A DNA stretch of 64,000 bases from contig CAMDCN010000014.1 in the NCBI GenBank assembly GCA_945890485.1, positions 62,001 to 126,000 on the forward strand, read 5' to 3'. The stretch is from Candidatus Sulfopaludibacter sp. SbA3 (GTDB lineage: Bacteria; Acidobacteriota; Terriglobia; Bryobacterales; Bryobacteraceae). The translations under genes and the position numbers were made by a program. Positions 33,584 to 42,301 of the stretch are shown here, in pieces. The notes under the pieces were generated by a model. It made no database searches and had not been told where the DNA came from. It saw nothing but the letters and a program-made list of their open reading frames with translations. Every line of letters starts with the position of its first letter. Position 1 is the stretch's first letter.

Positions 33584-35101
33584 TTGGAACCTCTCTACAT
33601 CCGCGTCCACCCGGACGACAACGTCGCGATCATCGTGAACCCGGAAGGGGTGCCTAGCGGCGCACGCTTCCCCAATGGGTTCGTTTCGTCAGAGGCGATT
33701 CCGCAGTCGCATAAGATCGCCTTGGCCGAGATGGAACCGGGCGACCCGGTGATCCGTTACGGCCAGGTGATCGGCCATGCCACGCGCGCCCTGCCCATCG
33801 GGTCTTGGGTTCGAGAGGATTGCCTCGACCTACCGGTTCCCCCCGCACTCAGCGAGCTCGCACTCGCTACCGCTCCGCCTCCCGCCGCGCCGCCGTTGCC
33901 CGAATACACCTTCGAGGGTTACCGCAACGCCGACGGCACCTACGGCACCAAGAACATTCTCGGCATCACGACCACCGTCCAGTGCGTAGCCCCTACCGTC
34001 GACTACGCCGTTCGCAAGATCAAAGCCGAGATTCTACCCCGCTATCCCAACGTCGATGACGTCGTCGCCGTGACCCACTCCTACGGCTGCGGCGTCGCTA
34101 TCGACGCTCCTGGCGCCGCTGTCCCCATCCGCTCCATCCGCAATCTGGCACTGCATCCGAACTTTGGCGCCGATCCGCTCGTCGTCAGCCTGGGCTGCGA
34201 GAAGCTGCAACCGGTCCGGCTCACCATCCCCGGCCTGCAACCGGCCGACCATGTCATCCGCCTGCAGGACAACCAGGGCTTCGCGGCAACGGTCGCCCGC
34301 ATCTGCGAAGCCGCCGAGAAGCGGCTCCAAGTTTTGAACCTACGCAAGCGGGTTCCCTGCCCCGCGTCCGGTCTCGTCGTGGGCTTGCAGTGCGGCGGTA
34401 GCGATGCTTTCTCCGGCGTCACCTGCAACCCCGCCGTGGGCTATGCGGCCGATCTCCTCGTCCGCGCCGGCGCCACCGTGATGTTCAGTGAAGTCACCGA
34501 AGTCCGCGACGCCGTCCATCTCTTAACGCCTCGCTGCTCGACTCCCGATGTCGCCCGCGCGCTCATCCGCGAGATGCAATGGTACGACGACTATCTCGCC
34601 ACCGGCCGCGCCGACCGGTCGGCCAATCCCACGCCGGGCAACAAGCGCGGCGGCCTGTCGAACGTTGTCGAGAAGGCCCTCGGCTCCGTCGCCAAATCCG
34701 GCACGTCAGCTCTGCGCCAAGTGACCACCCACGGCGAGGTGCCGACTGAGCGCGGCCTGATCTTCGCCGCCACCCCAGCCAGTGACTTCATCTGCGGCAC
34801 CCAGCAACTGGCCGCCCACATGAACATGCATATCTTCACGACGGGCGAAGGAACGCCCTATGGCCTCGCCATGGCGCCGGTGATCAAGGTCTCCAGCCGC
34901 ACCGCTCTCGCCGAGAAATGGCCGGACCTGATCGACATCGACGCGGGCCGCATCGCCACCGGCAACGCCACCATCGAGAGCGTCGGCTGGGAGCTATTCC
35001 ACCTGATCCGCGACGTGGCCAGCGGGCGCAAGCAGACCTGGGCCGACCACTGGGGCCTGCACAACTATCTCGCGCCCTTCAATCCCGGGCCGGTTACCTA
35101 G
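33584..35101 (+). CDS. uxaA: Altronate dehydratase (UxaA family)
   Basis: A 505-residue dehydratase of the UxaA/GarD family. An N-terminal SAF domain (residues 1-95, [14 protein letters not shown]) is followed by the core: [47 protein letters not shown] and [18 protein letters not shown]. UxaA turns D-altronate into 2-keto-3-deoxygluconate in galacturonate catabolism. D-galactarate dehydratase is the alternative, but the convergent uxaC next door favours altronate. The start is TTG at 33584. The stop overlaps uxaC by four bases. Confidence 0.85.
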   Translation: MEPLYIRVHPDDNVAIIVNPEGVPSGARFPNGFVSSEAIPQSHKIALAEMEPGDPVIRYGQVIGHATRALPIGSWVREDCLDLPVPPALSELALATAPPPAAPPLPEYTFEGYRNADGTYGTKNILGITTTVQCVAPTVDYAVRKIKAEILPRYPNVDDVVAVTHSYGCGVAIDAPGAAVPIRSIRNLALHPNFGADPLVVSLGCEKLQPVRLTIPGLQPADHVIRLQDNQGFAATVARICEAAEKRLQVLNLRKRVPCPASGLVVGLQCGGSDAFSGVTCNPAVGYAADLLVRAGATVMFSEVTEVRDAVHLLTPRCSTPDVARALIREMQWYDDYLATGRADRSANPTPGNKRGGLSNVVEKALGSVAKSGTSALRQVTTHGEVPTERGLIFAATPASDFICGTQQLAAHMNMHIFTTGEGTPYGLAMAPVIKVSSRTALAEKWPDLIDIDAGRIATGNATIESVGWELFHLIRDVASGRKQTWADHWGLHNYLAPFNPGPVT

Positions 35102-36501
35102 ACGCCCAAGTTCAAGTAGTCACTCGCGTTCTTGTAGCAGATGTTCTTCACCATGCTGCCGACCCAGTCCTCGCGGTCGGGCAGCAGGCCGTTGGTGACA
35201 TCGTTGCCCACCAGATTGCACAGCGTGCGCCGGAAGTACTCATGGCGCGGATAGGAGAGGAACGAGCGCGAATCGGTCAACATGCCAACGAATCGCGAGA
35301 GCAGGCCGCAATTGGAAAGCGCGTTGATCTGGAGTTCCATCCCTTCTTTCTGATCCAGGAACCACCAGCCGCTGCCGAACTGCACTTTGCCCGCGATGCT
35401 GCCGTCCTGGAAATTGCCGATCATGGTAGCGAAGGCGTAGTTGTCCACCGGGTTGACGTTATAAACAATCGTCCGCGGCAACGTGTTGTCCTGATCGAGC
35501 CGGTCGAGGTAGGCGCCCAGGGCGTCCGCCTGCGACCAGTCGCCCATCGAGTCGAAGCCGGAGTCCGGTCCGATGGTTTTAAACAGGCGCGTGCTATTGT
35601 TCCGCCGGGCACCCAGGTGCAGTTGCTTGGTCCAGCCCTTCGCCGCATCCAACTGGCCGAAGAACAACATCAAGTTTGAAGCGAACTGCAGGTGCTCCGC
35701 CGGCGAGGCGGCCTGCCCATGCAGCGCACGATCAAAGATGGAAGCAGCTTCGGCTTCTGAACAGAAGTCGGCGTAGCAGTGGTTTAAGCCATGGTCGGAA
35801 AGCCGGCCGCCGAGCGAGTGGAAGAAATCGTGACGGCTCTTGAGCGCGTCGAGAAAGCTCGAATAGCTATTGATGTCGACGTTTGCCGCGGCGGCGAGTT
35901 TGCTCACCCACGGCAAGAAGAGTTCGGGCAGATGGACGTTCAGCGCCTTGTCAGGCCGGAACGTTGGGAATACCTTCGTCGCCAGACCGGAAGCGGCGAT
36001 CTGCTGGTGGTAGCGGAGGTCGTCGGTCGGATCATCGGTCGTGCACGTGGCGCGGACGTGAAATTTGTTGAAGATGCCATGAACCCGAAGGCTGTCATCG
36101 GCCAGTTGCTCGTTCGCGCGGTCCCAGATGCTCTGGGCCGTCGTGCCATCAAGTAGTTCGTCGATGCCGAAGTAGCGTTTCAGTTCGAGATGGGTCCAAT
36201 GGAACAGCGGATTGCGGAGCGTGTGGGGCACCGTGCGAGCCCACGCTTCGAACTTCTCGAACGGCGTCGCATCGCCGGTGCAGTAGCGCTCGGCCACGCC
36301 ATTGGCCCGCATGGCGCGCCATTTGTAATGGTCGCCTTCGAGCCAGATCTCGAACAAATTGGCGAACTGACGATTCTCCGCGATGTCCTTTGGCGGCAGA
36401 TGGCAGTGGTAATCGAGAATCGGCTCGGGCGCCGCGTAGCTGTGATACAGGTGCCGCGCCGAGGCGGTGGAGAGGAGAAAATCGTCGTGGATAAAGGACA
36501 T
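35098..36501 (-). CDS. uxaC: Glucuronate/galacturonate isomerase
   Basis: A 467-residue amidohydrolase-fold isomerase of normal UxaC length. The start [18 protein letters not shown] and the metal-binding HxH in [18 protein letters not shown] are characteristic; [12 protein letters not shown] and [20 protein letters not shown] follow. It converts glucuronate to fructuronate and galacturonate to tagaturonate, the first step of hexuronate breakdown. It is convergent with uxaA, so the two are separate transcription units. Confidence 0.95.
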   Translation of the reverse strand: MSFIHDDFLLSTASARHLYHSYAAPEPILDYHCHLPPKDIAENRQFANLFEIWLEGDHYKWRAMRANGVAERYCTGDATPFEKFEAWARTVPHTLRNPLFHWTHLELKRYFGIDELLDGTTAQSIWDRANEQLADDSLRVHGIFNKFHVRATCTTDDPTDDLRYHQQIAASGLATKVFPTFRPDKALNVHLPELFLPWVSKLAAAANVDINSYSSFLDALKSRHDFFHSLGGRLSDHGLNHCYADFCSEAEAASIFDRALHGQAASPAEHLQFASNLMLFFGQLDAAKGWTKQLHLGARRNNSTRLFKTIGPDSGFDSMGDWSQADALGAYLDRLDQDNTLPRTIVYNVNPVDNYAFATMIGNFQDGSIAGKVQFGSGWWFLDQKEGMELQINALSNCGLLSRFVGMLTDSRSFLSYPRHEYFRRTLCNLVGNDVTNGLLPDREDWVGSMVKNICYKNASDYLNLGV

Positions 36502-36507
36502 GGGACT

Positions 36508-36513
36508 AATCTA
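36508..36513 (-). promoter_or_regulatory. Candidate -10 box (TAGATT) of a leaderless uxaC promoter
   Basis: On the minus strand TAGATT ends six bases before the uxaC ATG. The intervening AGTCCC holds no ribosome-binding site, so the message would begin at the start codon. Confidence 0.45.
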
Positions 36514-36526
36514 CGAGGATGCCACA

Positions 36527-37816
36527 CTAGAACAGCGAGAGCTGATCGCCTTCGCTGACGAAGGCTTTGAATTCGCCGTCGCCGTCCACGACCCACGCTA
36601 GTCGCGACCTCGCGAAGTCCACCGTGGCACGGTCTCCGCGGCCCTCCGCTTCCGCCTCGAGGCGTTGCATCACGGCCACCGCATCCCGCGGGCGCGCCCC
36701 TTCGGAGTAGCAGTCAAACGCGGCGCGGCAGAGGTCGACAACCTCCTCCCAAGCGCTGACGAAGCCGAAATCCAGGGCCGCCTCCAGTTCATAATCTACT
36801 TCCGCGCAAGCGGCAGGCCGGGCGCGCCAATGCCGGAAGCGGCCGAGCACGGCATCGAAATGGCGACCAGGCAGGTCCGGACTCACCTCGATTGGCTGCA
36901 CCAGACGATACCGGTCCCGCACCGTATCGAGTAACTCGGCGGCGTCGCCCGGAAGCGCCTGCGGCTCGCCCGCAATTTCGCGCGCCAAGCTCAACGGAAA
37001 GTCGGATGCCAGGCAGACCGACATCGCCTGCAACAGCCGCGAGTCGTTAACCGATGGCAGCGGGAGCACGTCCTCCAGGTCGAGCCACTCGCCTTCGCCC
37101 ATCAGTTCCGGCGCCGTAACCAGCACCGAGTGCGGCGCGCCGGGCAGGTCCAGCGGAGCACGCAGATCATCCAGCACCAGGAGGCTTCGCCCCGCAGGCA
37201 TCCGGCGCTCGATCTCGTTCTGGATCGACTCGGTCGAACGCCGTCCGCAGCCGATCCAGATTGTCGATTGAAAATGGCCTCGGGCGGCGTAGGCAAACGC
37301 CTGCGCCATCCGGCTTTTGCCGGTGGCCGGCCTGCCGGTAATCCAATAGGTGCCCGCCCCATCCACCAGCACGGACCACAATTCCTCCGGGACCTCCGCC
37401 TGTGCCGGAGCCACGCTCGACACCTGCGTCCGCGGCAACAGCGCCACCACCCAGCGTTCGAGCGCCCGCTGATCCGCCGGCCAGCGGAAGTAGCTGCGAC
37501 GTTCGAATACGGGCGGGTAGGCGCGGGCGCCACACTGCACATAGGCAAGGGGCTTCGGGCCGTTGTAATCAATCAAGCTGCCCCAATACTGGCGCGAAGG
37601 TTGCGGCGGCATGGCGTCCGGATGCAGCAAGACGATCACTCCCGTCGCATCCAAACCCTCCTCCCAGGTCTCTGAAACCGGCACCTCGTCACTGGCGATG
37701 GAGTTCAAACGCAAATCCGGGAAACGCTCCAGCCGAGGGCGAACGAGCGCCTCGGCCGCGGAGGCCCCGCATAGGCTGAATACCGGAGTAGCAGACATCC
37801 CTTCAGTGTCCCGCAC
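36527..37816 (-). CDS. TIR-like domain plus P-loop (STAND-type) NTPase with C-terminal sliding-clamp motif
   Basis: A 429-residue protein I cannot name. Residues 10-127 read like a TIR domain: VFSLCGASAAEAL, TWEEGLDATGVIVLLHPDAM, SRQYWGSLIDY, and FERRSYFRWP. The usual TIR glutamate after the S-x-x-W element is missing. A P-loop follows (GRPATGKS, 161-168) and a Walker B segment (LLVLDD, 212-217), as in STAND/NB-ARC ATPases. The region from about 290 on is helical, without clear sensor repeats. The protein ends in DQLSLF; QLSLF (425-429) matches the bacterial beta-clamp-binding consensus. ATG 37816 or 37798 may be the start. Confidence 0.55.
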   Translation of the reverse strand: MRDTEGMSATPVFSLCGASAAEALVRPRLERFPDLRLNSIASDEVPVSETWEEGLDATGVIVLLHPDAMPPQPSRQYWGSLIDYNGPKPLAYVQCGARAYPPVFERRSYFRWPADQRALERWVVALLPRTQVSSVAPAQAEVPEELWSVLVDGAGTYWITGRPATGKSRMAQAFAYAARGHFQSTIWIGCGRRSTESIQNEIERRMPAGRSLLVLDDLRAPLDLPGAPHSVLVTAPELMGEGEWLDLEDVLPLPSVNDSRLLQAMSVCLASDFPLSLAREIAGEPQALPGDAAELLDTVRDRYRLVQPIEVSPDLPGRHFDAVLGRFRHWRARPAACAEVDYELEAALDFGFVSAWEEVVDLCRAAFDCYSEGARPRDAVAVMQRLEAEAEGRGDRATVDFARSRLAWVVDGDGEFKAFVSEGDQLSLF

Positions 37817-37829
37817 CCATCCAATTGCT

Positions 37830-37835
37830 TACAAT
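37830..37835 (+). promoter_or_regulatory. Candidate -10 box (TACAAT) of a leaderless promoter
   Basis: TACAAT ends six bases before the ATG at 37842; CGCGGT in between contains no ribosome-binding site. Confidence 0.5.
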
Positions 37836-37841
37836 CGCGGT

Positions 37842-38777
37842 ATGCTCCGCCGACACGTTCTTGGTCTTCCGCTGGCCGCCTTCGCGCAATCCCCCGGGCG
37901 GAAAGTAAAATCGCTCCGCATTCAGATCCTGTCCACCATGCTGGCCGAAGCCGGGATCGGCGAATGGGGCTTCGCCGCAATGGTGGACGTTGATGGCAAG
38001 CGGATTCTGTTCGATGCCGGAACGCGGCCCAATACGGTGCTCGAAAACGCGAAGACGCTGAAGGTCGATCTCGCCGTCGACGAGATGATGCTCAGCCATT
38101 TCCATGGCGATCACAACGGCGGCCTGCTCACCTTGCGCAAGGCCGTGGCTCCAGCGCTAGGCCGCTGCTACGTGGGCGAAGGCATCTTCCTGCCGCGGCG
38201 CGCGAGTCAATTCGATGAACGCGAAGGCAACGCCACGCTACTGCTGAAGCCTGCCTATGAAGCCTCGGGCGGGAAGTTCATTTCGATCGACAAGCCAACC
38301 GAAATCCATCCCGGCGTCTGGCTCACCGGCCCCGTACCGCGCAAGTACCCGGAACGGAATTGGAGTGGATCGGGCCGCATCGTCATGGCGAAGGGACAGA
38401 TAGAAGACACGGTACCCGAGGACATGTCGATGGTCTTCGATACGGAGGCGGGCCTCGTGGTCCTTTCCGGCTGCGGCCATTCGGGCATCATCAACACGCT
38501 CGAACACGCGCGGACCACCATCCGGCAGGCGCCGATTCACGCCGCGATCGGCGGGTTTCATCTGTTCGACGCCAACGACCAGACTTTGGCCTGGACCGCG
38601 GGCAAACTCCGCGAGTTCGGCTTGGCGAACTTTGTCGGCTCGCATTGCACCGGCATCGAGCCGGTCTATCAATTCCGCGAAAGGATAGGATTGGGCCGGA
38701 AGCACAGCATCGTCGGGGCAGTGGGCGCTGGGTTCGATTTAGCCCGGGGCATTCTGCCAGGTCGACTTGCGCGGTAA
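37842..38777 (+). CDS. MBL-fold metallo-hydrolase (secreted; DHPS/RFA-P synthase-like family)
   Basis: A 311-residue metallo-beta-lactamase-fold protein with a short Tat-like leader (MLRRHVLGLPLAAFAQSPG). Metal ligands: MLSHFHGDHNGGL, VLSGCGHSGIINT and GGFHLF, with a last histidine in GSHCTG. The pattern resembles the archaeal/bacterial 7,8-dihydropterin-methyl-aminobenzene-phosphate synthase-like group, whose bacterial members are mostly uncharacterised. The frame is open far upstream but overlaps the divergent TIR-like gene, so the ATG at 37842 is chosen. Confidence 0.85.
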   Translation: MLRRHVLGLPLAAFAQSPGRKVKSLRIQILSTMLAEAGIGEWGFAAMVDVDGKRILFDAGTRPNTVLENAKTLKVDLAVDEMMLSHFHGDHNGGLLTLRKAVAPALGRCYVGEGIFLPRRASQFDEREGNATLLLKPAYEASGGKFISIDKPTEIHPGVWLTGPVPRKYPERNWSGSGRIVMAKGQIEDTVPEDMSMVFDTEAGLVVLSGCGHSGIINTLEHARTTIRQAPIHAAIGGFHLFDANDQTLAWTAGKLREFGLANFVGSHCTGIEPVYQFRERIGLGRKHSIVGAVGAGFDLARGILPGRLAR

Positions 38778-38792
38778 GCCGGCCCGAGCCTT

Positions 38793-39611
38793 TTAGGCGG
38801 TGAACGCTTCGCCGGAGGCCGCCGCCGGCTCGACGCCGGTTTCGAGCGCCTTCAGCTTGGCGAGATTCGCTTTGATGCCGTTGACGCCGTCGAAATAGAG
38901 ATTGCCGAAGTTGATGTACCGGTAGCCCTGATGCCAGGCCTTGGCCGCAGCCTCATAGCTGCCGAGGGCGATGCCGGCCGTCTTGCCGTACTTCGTCACC
39001 CGCGCGGGGAACTCCGCAAGGAACTTCTGCACGTCCGGATGGCCAATTTCGCCAATGTGCCCCAGCGCGGCCGATAGATCCATCGGACCGGCCAGCACGA
39101 CATCGACGCCTTCCACCTGCGCGATCTCTTCCACCTGCGCGACGGCCGAAGGCGATTCCACCTGCACGACGACCAACGTTTCATCGTTGGCGTACGGCAG
39201 ATAGTCGCTCCACTCGATGTCGTTGTAGAACGTCCACATCGGCGAAATGCCCCGCGTGCCGAGAGGCGGATACTTGGCATACTGCACGGCCAGGCGGGCC
39301 TGTTCGGCGTTGTCGATCTGCGGGATCATCACGGCCTGCGCGCCGATATCAAGCGCCTTCTTCATCAGGCTCGGATCGAGGCCCGCGATGCGGACCATCG
39401 GCATGGAGCCGGACTGCCGAATTAACGGCGGCAGCAATTCAATCGACTCCGAGGCGTAGCTCGAATGTTCTGTATCGATCCAGACCCAATCGACGCCCGT
39501 GGTGGCGGTCAACTTCGCCGCCAGCGGCGTGGGGCCCATCGTGGCTGAACCCCAGGCGGTTCCGCCTGCGGCCAGCAACTTCTTCACTTTATTTTCAAAA
39601 GGCTTAGACAA
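38793..39611 (-). CDS. HpcH/HpaI-family class II aldolase
   Basis: A 272-residue aldolase. Key parts: DWVWIDTEHSSYASESIELL near the N-terminus (catalytic histidine), MVRIAGLDPSLMKKALDIGAQ with the conserved arginine, AVMIPQIDNAEQA and VVVQVESPSAV with the metal-binding glutamate, and GVDVVLAGPMDLS with the metal aspartate. These enzymes split 2-keto-3-deoxy or 4-hydroxy-2-keto acids to pyruvate plus an aldehyde. It follows the toroid-protein gene with an eight-base overlap, so the two are co-transcribed. Confidence 0.88.
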   Translation of the reverse strand: MSKPFENKVKKLLAAGGTAWGSATMGPTPLAAKLTATTGVDWVWIDTEHSSYASESIELLPPLIRQSGSMPMVRIAGLDPSLMKKALDIGAQAVMIPQIDNAEQARLAVQYAKYPPLGTRGISPMWTFYNDIEWSDYLPYANDETLVVVQVESPSAVAQVEEIAQVEGVDVVLAGPMDLSAALGHIGEIGHPDVQKFLAEFPARVTKYGKTAGIALGSYEAAAKAWHQGYRYINFGNLYFDGVNGIKANLAKLKALETGVEPAAASGEAFTA

Positions 39612-40578
39612 CTGGCACCATTCCCATAAAAGATTGCAAGGTTACGAATTCCGAGGTTACATCAAGAGTCACGCTATCGGCCTCTGCCGTTGCGCCGCCG
39701 TAGACTCCCGTGGCGAGCCACGAGCCATCGTCGTTCTGCAACGCAATCAAGCCGGCCGAAACTTGGTGGACCAACTCCAGATCCTCGGCGGCGTGCGACA
39801 GGCGATAGGCCCATGCCGCGCCCCAGCCCACCTTGCCGCTCTGCGGCGTGCGGTAGCGGTCTGGCCCGCAATGGGCCGAAGCATGCAGGAACTGCCGGGC
39901 GAGGGCCAGCCAATGCGCTTCGCCGGTCGCCCCGGCTAGCGAGGTCAAGAGCGCGGCGCTGATGCCGTATTGGAAATACCACTGGCTCGGCTTGGTGGGA
40001 TCGACAAGACAGCCGCTGGCATCAGCATCCGGATACTCGGTCACCAGCCCGTTCCGCCAACTCGTATAGAGCCCCTTCGACACATCCGGCTGCGCCTTCC
40101 AAAGTGCTTCGAGCCAACCGCCCGCGGCGATGGCAAGATCCAGGTTTCCCGCCCAGAGGCAGGCCAGGCCGGCCATGCTCGTGGTCATCACCTCTTCGGT
40201 CGAACGAGCTTCATCGGCGAAGAAGCCGCCGGAGGCGGGGTTGTGATACTGGACGATAAAATGCGCCAGTTGACGGGCCAGATCGAAGCGGCCGGCCATC
40301 ATCGCCGCGCAACAGATCCAGGCGTGCGGGTACGTCCGGTAGATGCTAATCCATGGCATCCCGGTTCCATCGAGGTCGCCGCCTGAGCGCAAGTACTTCG
40401 CCTCGACATAGTCCAGGACGCGGTTCGCTTCGAGCGTCTTTCCGTGCACGAGCAGAGCCGCCGGCGTCTTATAGTAAGCCCGCAGATCGTCGCCGCCGCG
40501 GAACGAGCCGTCCGGCTGCAACTGTTCGAGGAGCCAAGCGCACCCGCGCGAAGCCGACTCCCATGCTGTCTGTTTCAA
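39604..40578 (-). CDS. Alpha/alpha-toroid protein (prenyltransferase/glycosidase-like fold)
   Basis: A 324-residue protein. The start is taken as TTG at 40578, which has AAGGGGG eight bases upstream; the frame is open for a further 177 codons but only opposite the deacylase gene. The repeats CAWLLEQLQPDGSFRGG and GLIALQNDDGSWLATG look like the QW-type repeats of terpene cyclase/prenyltransferase toroids. Helical repeats lie between them (TSMAGLACLWAGNLDLAIAA). No catalytic DxDD-like motif is seen. It may bind or cleave a glycan or hydrophobic compound; function unknown. Confidence 0.65.
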   Translation of the reverse strand: MKQTAWESASRGCAWLLEQLQPDGSFRGGDDLRAYYKTPAALLVHGKTLEANRVLDYVEAKYLRSGGDLDGTGMPWISIYRTYPHAWICCAAMMAGRFDLARQLAHFIVQYHNPASGGFFADEARSTEEVMTTSMAGLACLWAGNLDLAIAAGGWLEALWKAQPDVSKGLYTSWRNGLVTEYPDADASGCLVDPTKPSQWYFQYGISAALLTSLAGATGEAHWLALARQFLHASAHCGPDRYRTPQSGKVGWGAAWAYRLSHAAEDLELVHQVSAGLIALQNDDGSWLATGVYGGATAEADSVTLDVTSEFVTLQSFMGMVPVV

Positions 40579-40623
40579 TCTTGCTGCCCCCTTGTCACAA
40601 AGTGCTATTGTACGAGTTTCGCG

Positions 40624-41547
40624 ATGCTCTCCCTGCCTTCGGAACCGGGTCTGCACCGGCTCTGCTCTCCTAATGACATCCCGGCCATCGTCGTGCGTGG
40701 TGCGGCCACCGGGCCGACGCTTCTCGTTTCGGCCGGCGTCCACGGCGATGAGTACGAAGGCGTCCGCGCGATCTTCGAAACCGTAGAAGAGCTCGATCCG
40801 CAAGCCCTGCGCGGAACGCTGCTGACGGCGCCCATCCTGAACTATCCGGCCCATCGTGCGGTCGAGCGGAACCACCCCGCCGACGGCGGGAACCTGGCTC
40901 GCCAGTTCCCCGGCCGGGCCGACGGCACCCCGAGCGAACGGCTCGCCTTCGCCTTCGACTCGGAGTTCCTGCCGCACGCCGATTTCTATCTCGATCTGCA
41001 CAGCGGCGGCATCCGCTTCGCTATGCCCTCCATGGCGGGGTACGAAACGGCTGACCCGCGCGGTCGCGCGGCGGCAGAGGCGTTCGGCGCCCCAGTGATT
41101 TGGGGTCATCCGGTGATTGAACCCGGCCGAACGATCTCATCGGCTCGCGCCCGGGGCATCCCATTCCTCTACACGGAGGCGCGCGGGGCGGGCCGGATCC
41201 ATCCCGACGATCTGCTGATGATGCGCCGCGGAATCGTCAACTTAATGAAACATCTGCGAATGCTCGACGGCAGGCCGGAGATCCCGGCCCCGCCGCTGCG
41301 CCTGCATGGGATCGGCAATACCGATGAGGGCGTTTCGGCCACGGTTGACGGATTCTGGATGCCGTCCGTCTCCCTGCTCGAACCCGTCCGAGCCGGTCAG
41401 CCGATCGGACGAATCGTCAGCGAGATTGGCGAAGTGCTGGCCATTCCCGAAGCTCCTGCGGACGGACTCGTCGGCTTGCTGCGCAAACTGCCGCCCGTAT
41501 CGGCGGGCGATGTTCTCCTCCTCGTGGCCGCCCGGGAGGAGGCCTGA
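40624..41547 (+). CDS. Succinylglutamate desuccinylase/aspartoacylase-family deacylase
   Basis: A 307-residue zinc-dependent deacylase. Zinc ligands are His and Glu in SAGVHGDEYEGVRA and His in FYLDLHSGGIRF; NPADGGNLARQFPG-type context (ADGGNLARQFPG) matches the family. Such enzymes remove acyl groups from N-acyl amino acids or related amides. It is the first gene of a six-gene operon on the plus strand. The ATG at 40624 is 45 bases from the divergent toroid gene; readings from further upstream lie inside that gene. Confidence 0.87.
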   Translation: MLSLPSEPGLHRLCSPNDIPAIVVRGAATGPTLLVSAGVHGDEYEGVRAIFETVEELDPQALRGTLLTAPILNYPAHRAVERNHPADGGNLARQFPGRADGTPSERLAFAFDSEFLPHADFYLDLHSGGIRFAMPSMAGYETADPRGRAAAEAFGAPVIWGHPVIEPGRTISSARARGIPFLYTEARGAGRIHPDDLLMMRRGIVNLMKHLRMLDGRPEIPAPPLRLHGIGNTDEGVSATVDGFWMPSVSLLEPVRAGQPIGRIVSEIGEVLAIPEAPADGLVGLLRKLPPVSAGDVLLLVAAREEA

Positions 41548-41551
41548 TCCA

Positions 41552-42301
41552 ATGCGAATCTCGCCAACGTTGGCCGTGGTCGGCAGCGGACAGCTCGGGT
41601 TGAGCAGCCGTTTTGATTGCCACCTGTATGCCGTCCAAGCGCCGGAAGGGGTCGTCCTGTTCGACGCCGGCAGCGGGCTGAAACACGACTGGGTACTCGG
41701 CCATCTTCGCCATGAGTTCGCCGACCTTTCGCGAGGCGCCATCGTCCTGACGCATGCCCATCCCGACCATGTCTGCGGCTTGGCCGCTCTGGCCGAAGCG
41801 CTGGGCTGGCCTGTCTATGCGTCCGCGCCCTCGAAGCGCATTGTGGAGTCCGGCGACGAAGCCGCCGCGGGCCTGGTGGCCACTCGGGCGATGGGCGGCT
41901 ATCCGCCCGAACTCCGGCTGACGCCCTGCCGCGTGGATAACGTCTACGAAGACGGCGTCACGCTCAACCTCTGCGGGCTTTCAATCACGCCAATTGCCGT
42001 GCGCGGCCATTCGCCCGACAGCTTCGTCTTCCTTTGCGAACTCGACGGCTTGCGCACCCTCTTCTCGGCCGATGTCGTCTTCTACGGCGGTGTTCTGGGT
42101 CTCATCAACGTTGACGGCTCCGACCTCGCCGGCTATCGCGCCGACCTGCCCAAACTCGCCAGACTGGGGATCGAGGCGCTGCTGCCCGCCCACGGACTGT
42201 TCACGCTGCGCTTCGGCCAGCGCCACATCGACACCGCGCTCGCGCAACTCGCTAAAGGCTTCGTGCCGCGCATGGTGGGACAGGGAGATATCATCCTTTG
42301 A
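41552..42301 (+). CDS. MBL-fold metallo-hydrolase
   Basis: A 249-residue beta-lactamase-fold hydrolase without a signal peptide. Metal-binding motif VLTHAHPDHVCGL (HxHxDH), then VRGHSPDSFVFL, LFSADVVFYGG and LPAHGLF. Start ATG at 41552, four bases after the deacylase stop, with GGAGGAGG before it. The substrate is unknown, but its position between a deacylase and a PLP enzyme suggests hydrolysis of an ester, thioester or lactone intermediate. Its stop overlaps the next gene (TTGA). Confidence 0.85.
   Translation: MRISPTLAVVGSGQLGLSSRFDCHLYAVQAPEGVVLFDAGSGLKHDWVLGHLRHEFADLSRGAIVLTHAHPDHVCGLAALAEALGWPVYASAPSKRIVESGDEAAAGLVATRAMGGYPPELRLTPCRVDNVYEDGVTLNLCGLSITPIAVRGHSPDSFVFLCELDGLRTLFSADVVFYGGVLGLINVDGSDLAGYRADLPKLARLGIEALLPAHGLFTLRFGQRHIDTALAQLAKGFVPRMVGQGDIIL

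Noticed and set aside
36527-38777. A defence island around the TIR-like NTPase
   Set aside because: Neighbours are hexuronate and generic metabolic genes; no restriction, CBASS, toxin or phage genes are visible, so only the single gene is reported.
40579-41109. N-terminal extension of the toroid protein frame
   Set aside because: The extension lies wholly opposite the deacylase gene and its sequence is unlike the toroid repeats; TTG at 40578 has a good ribosome-binding site.
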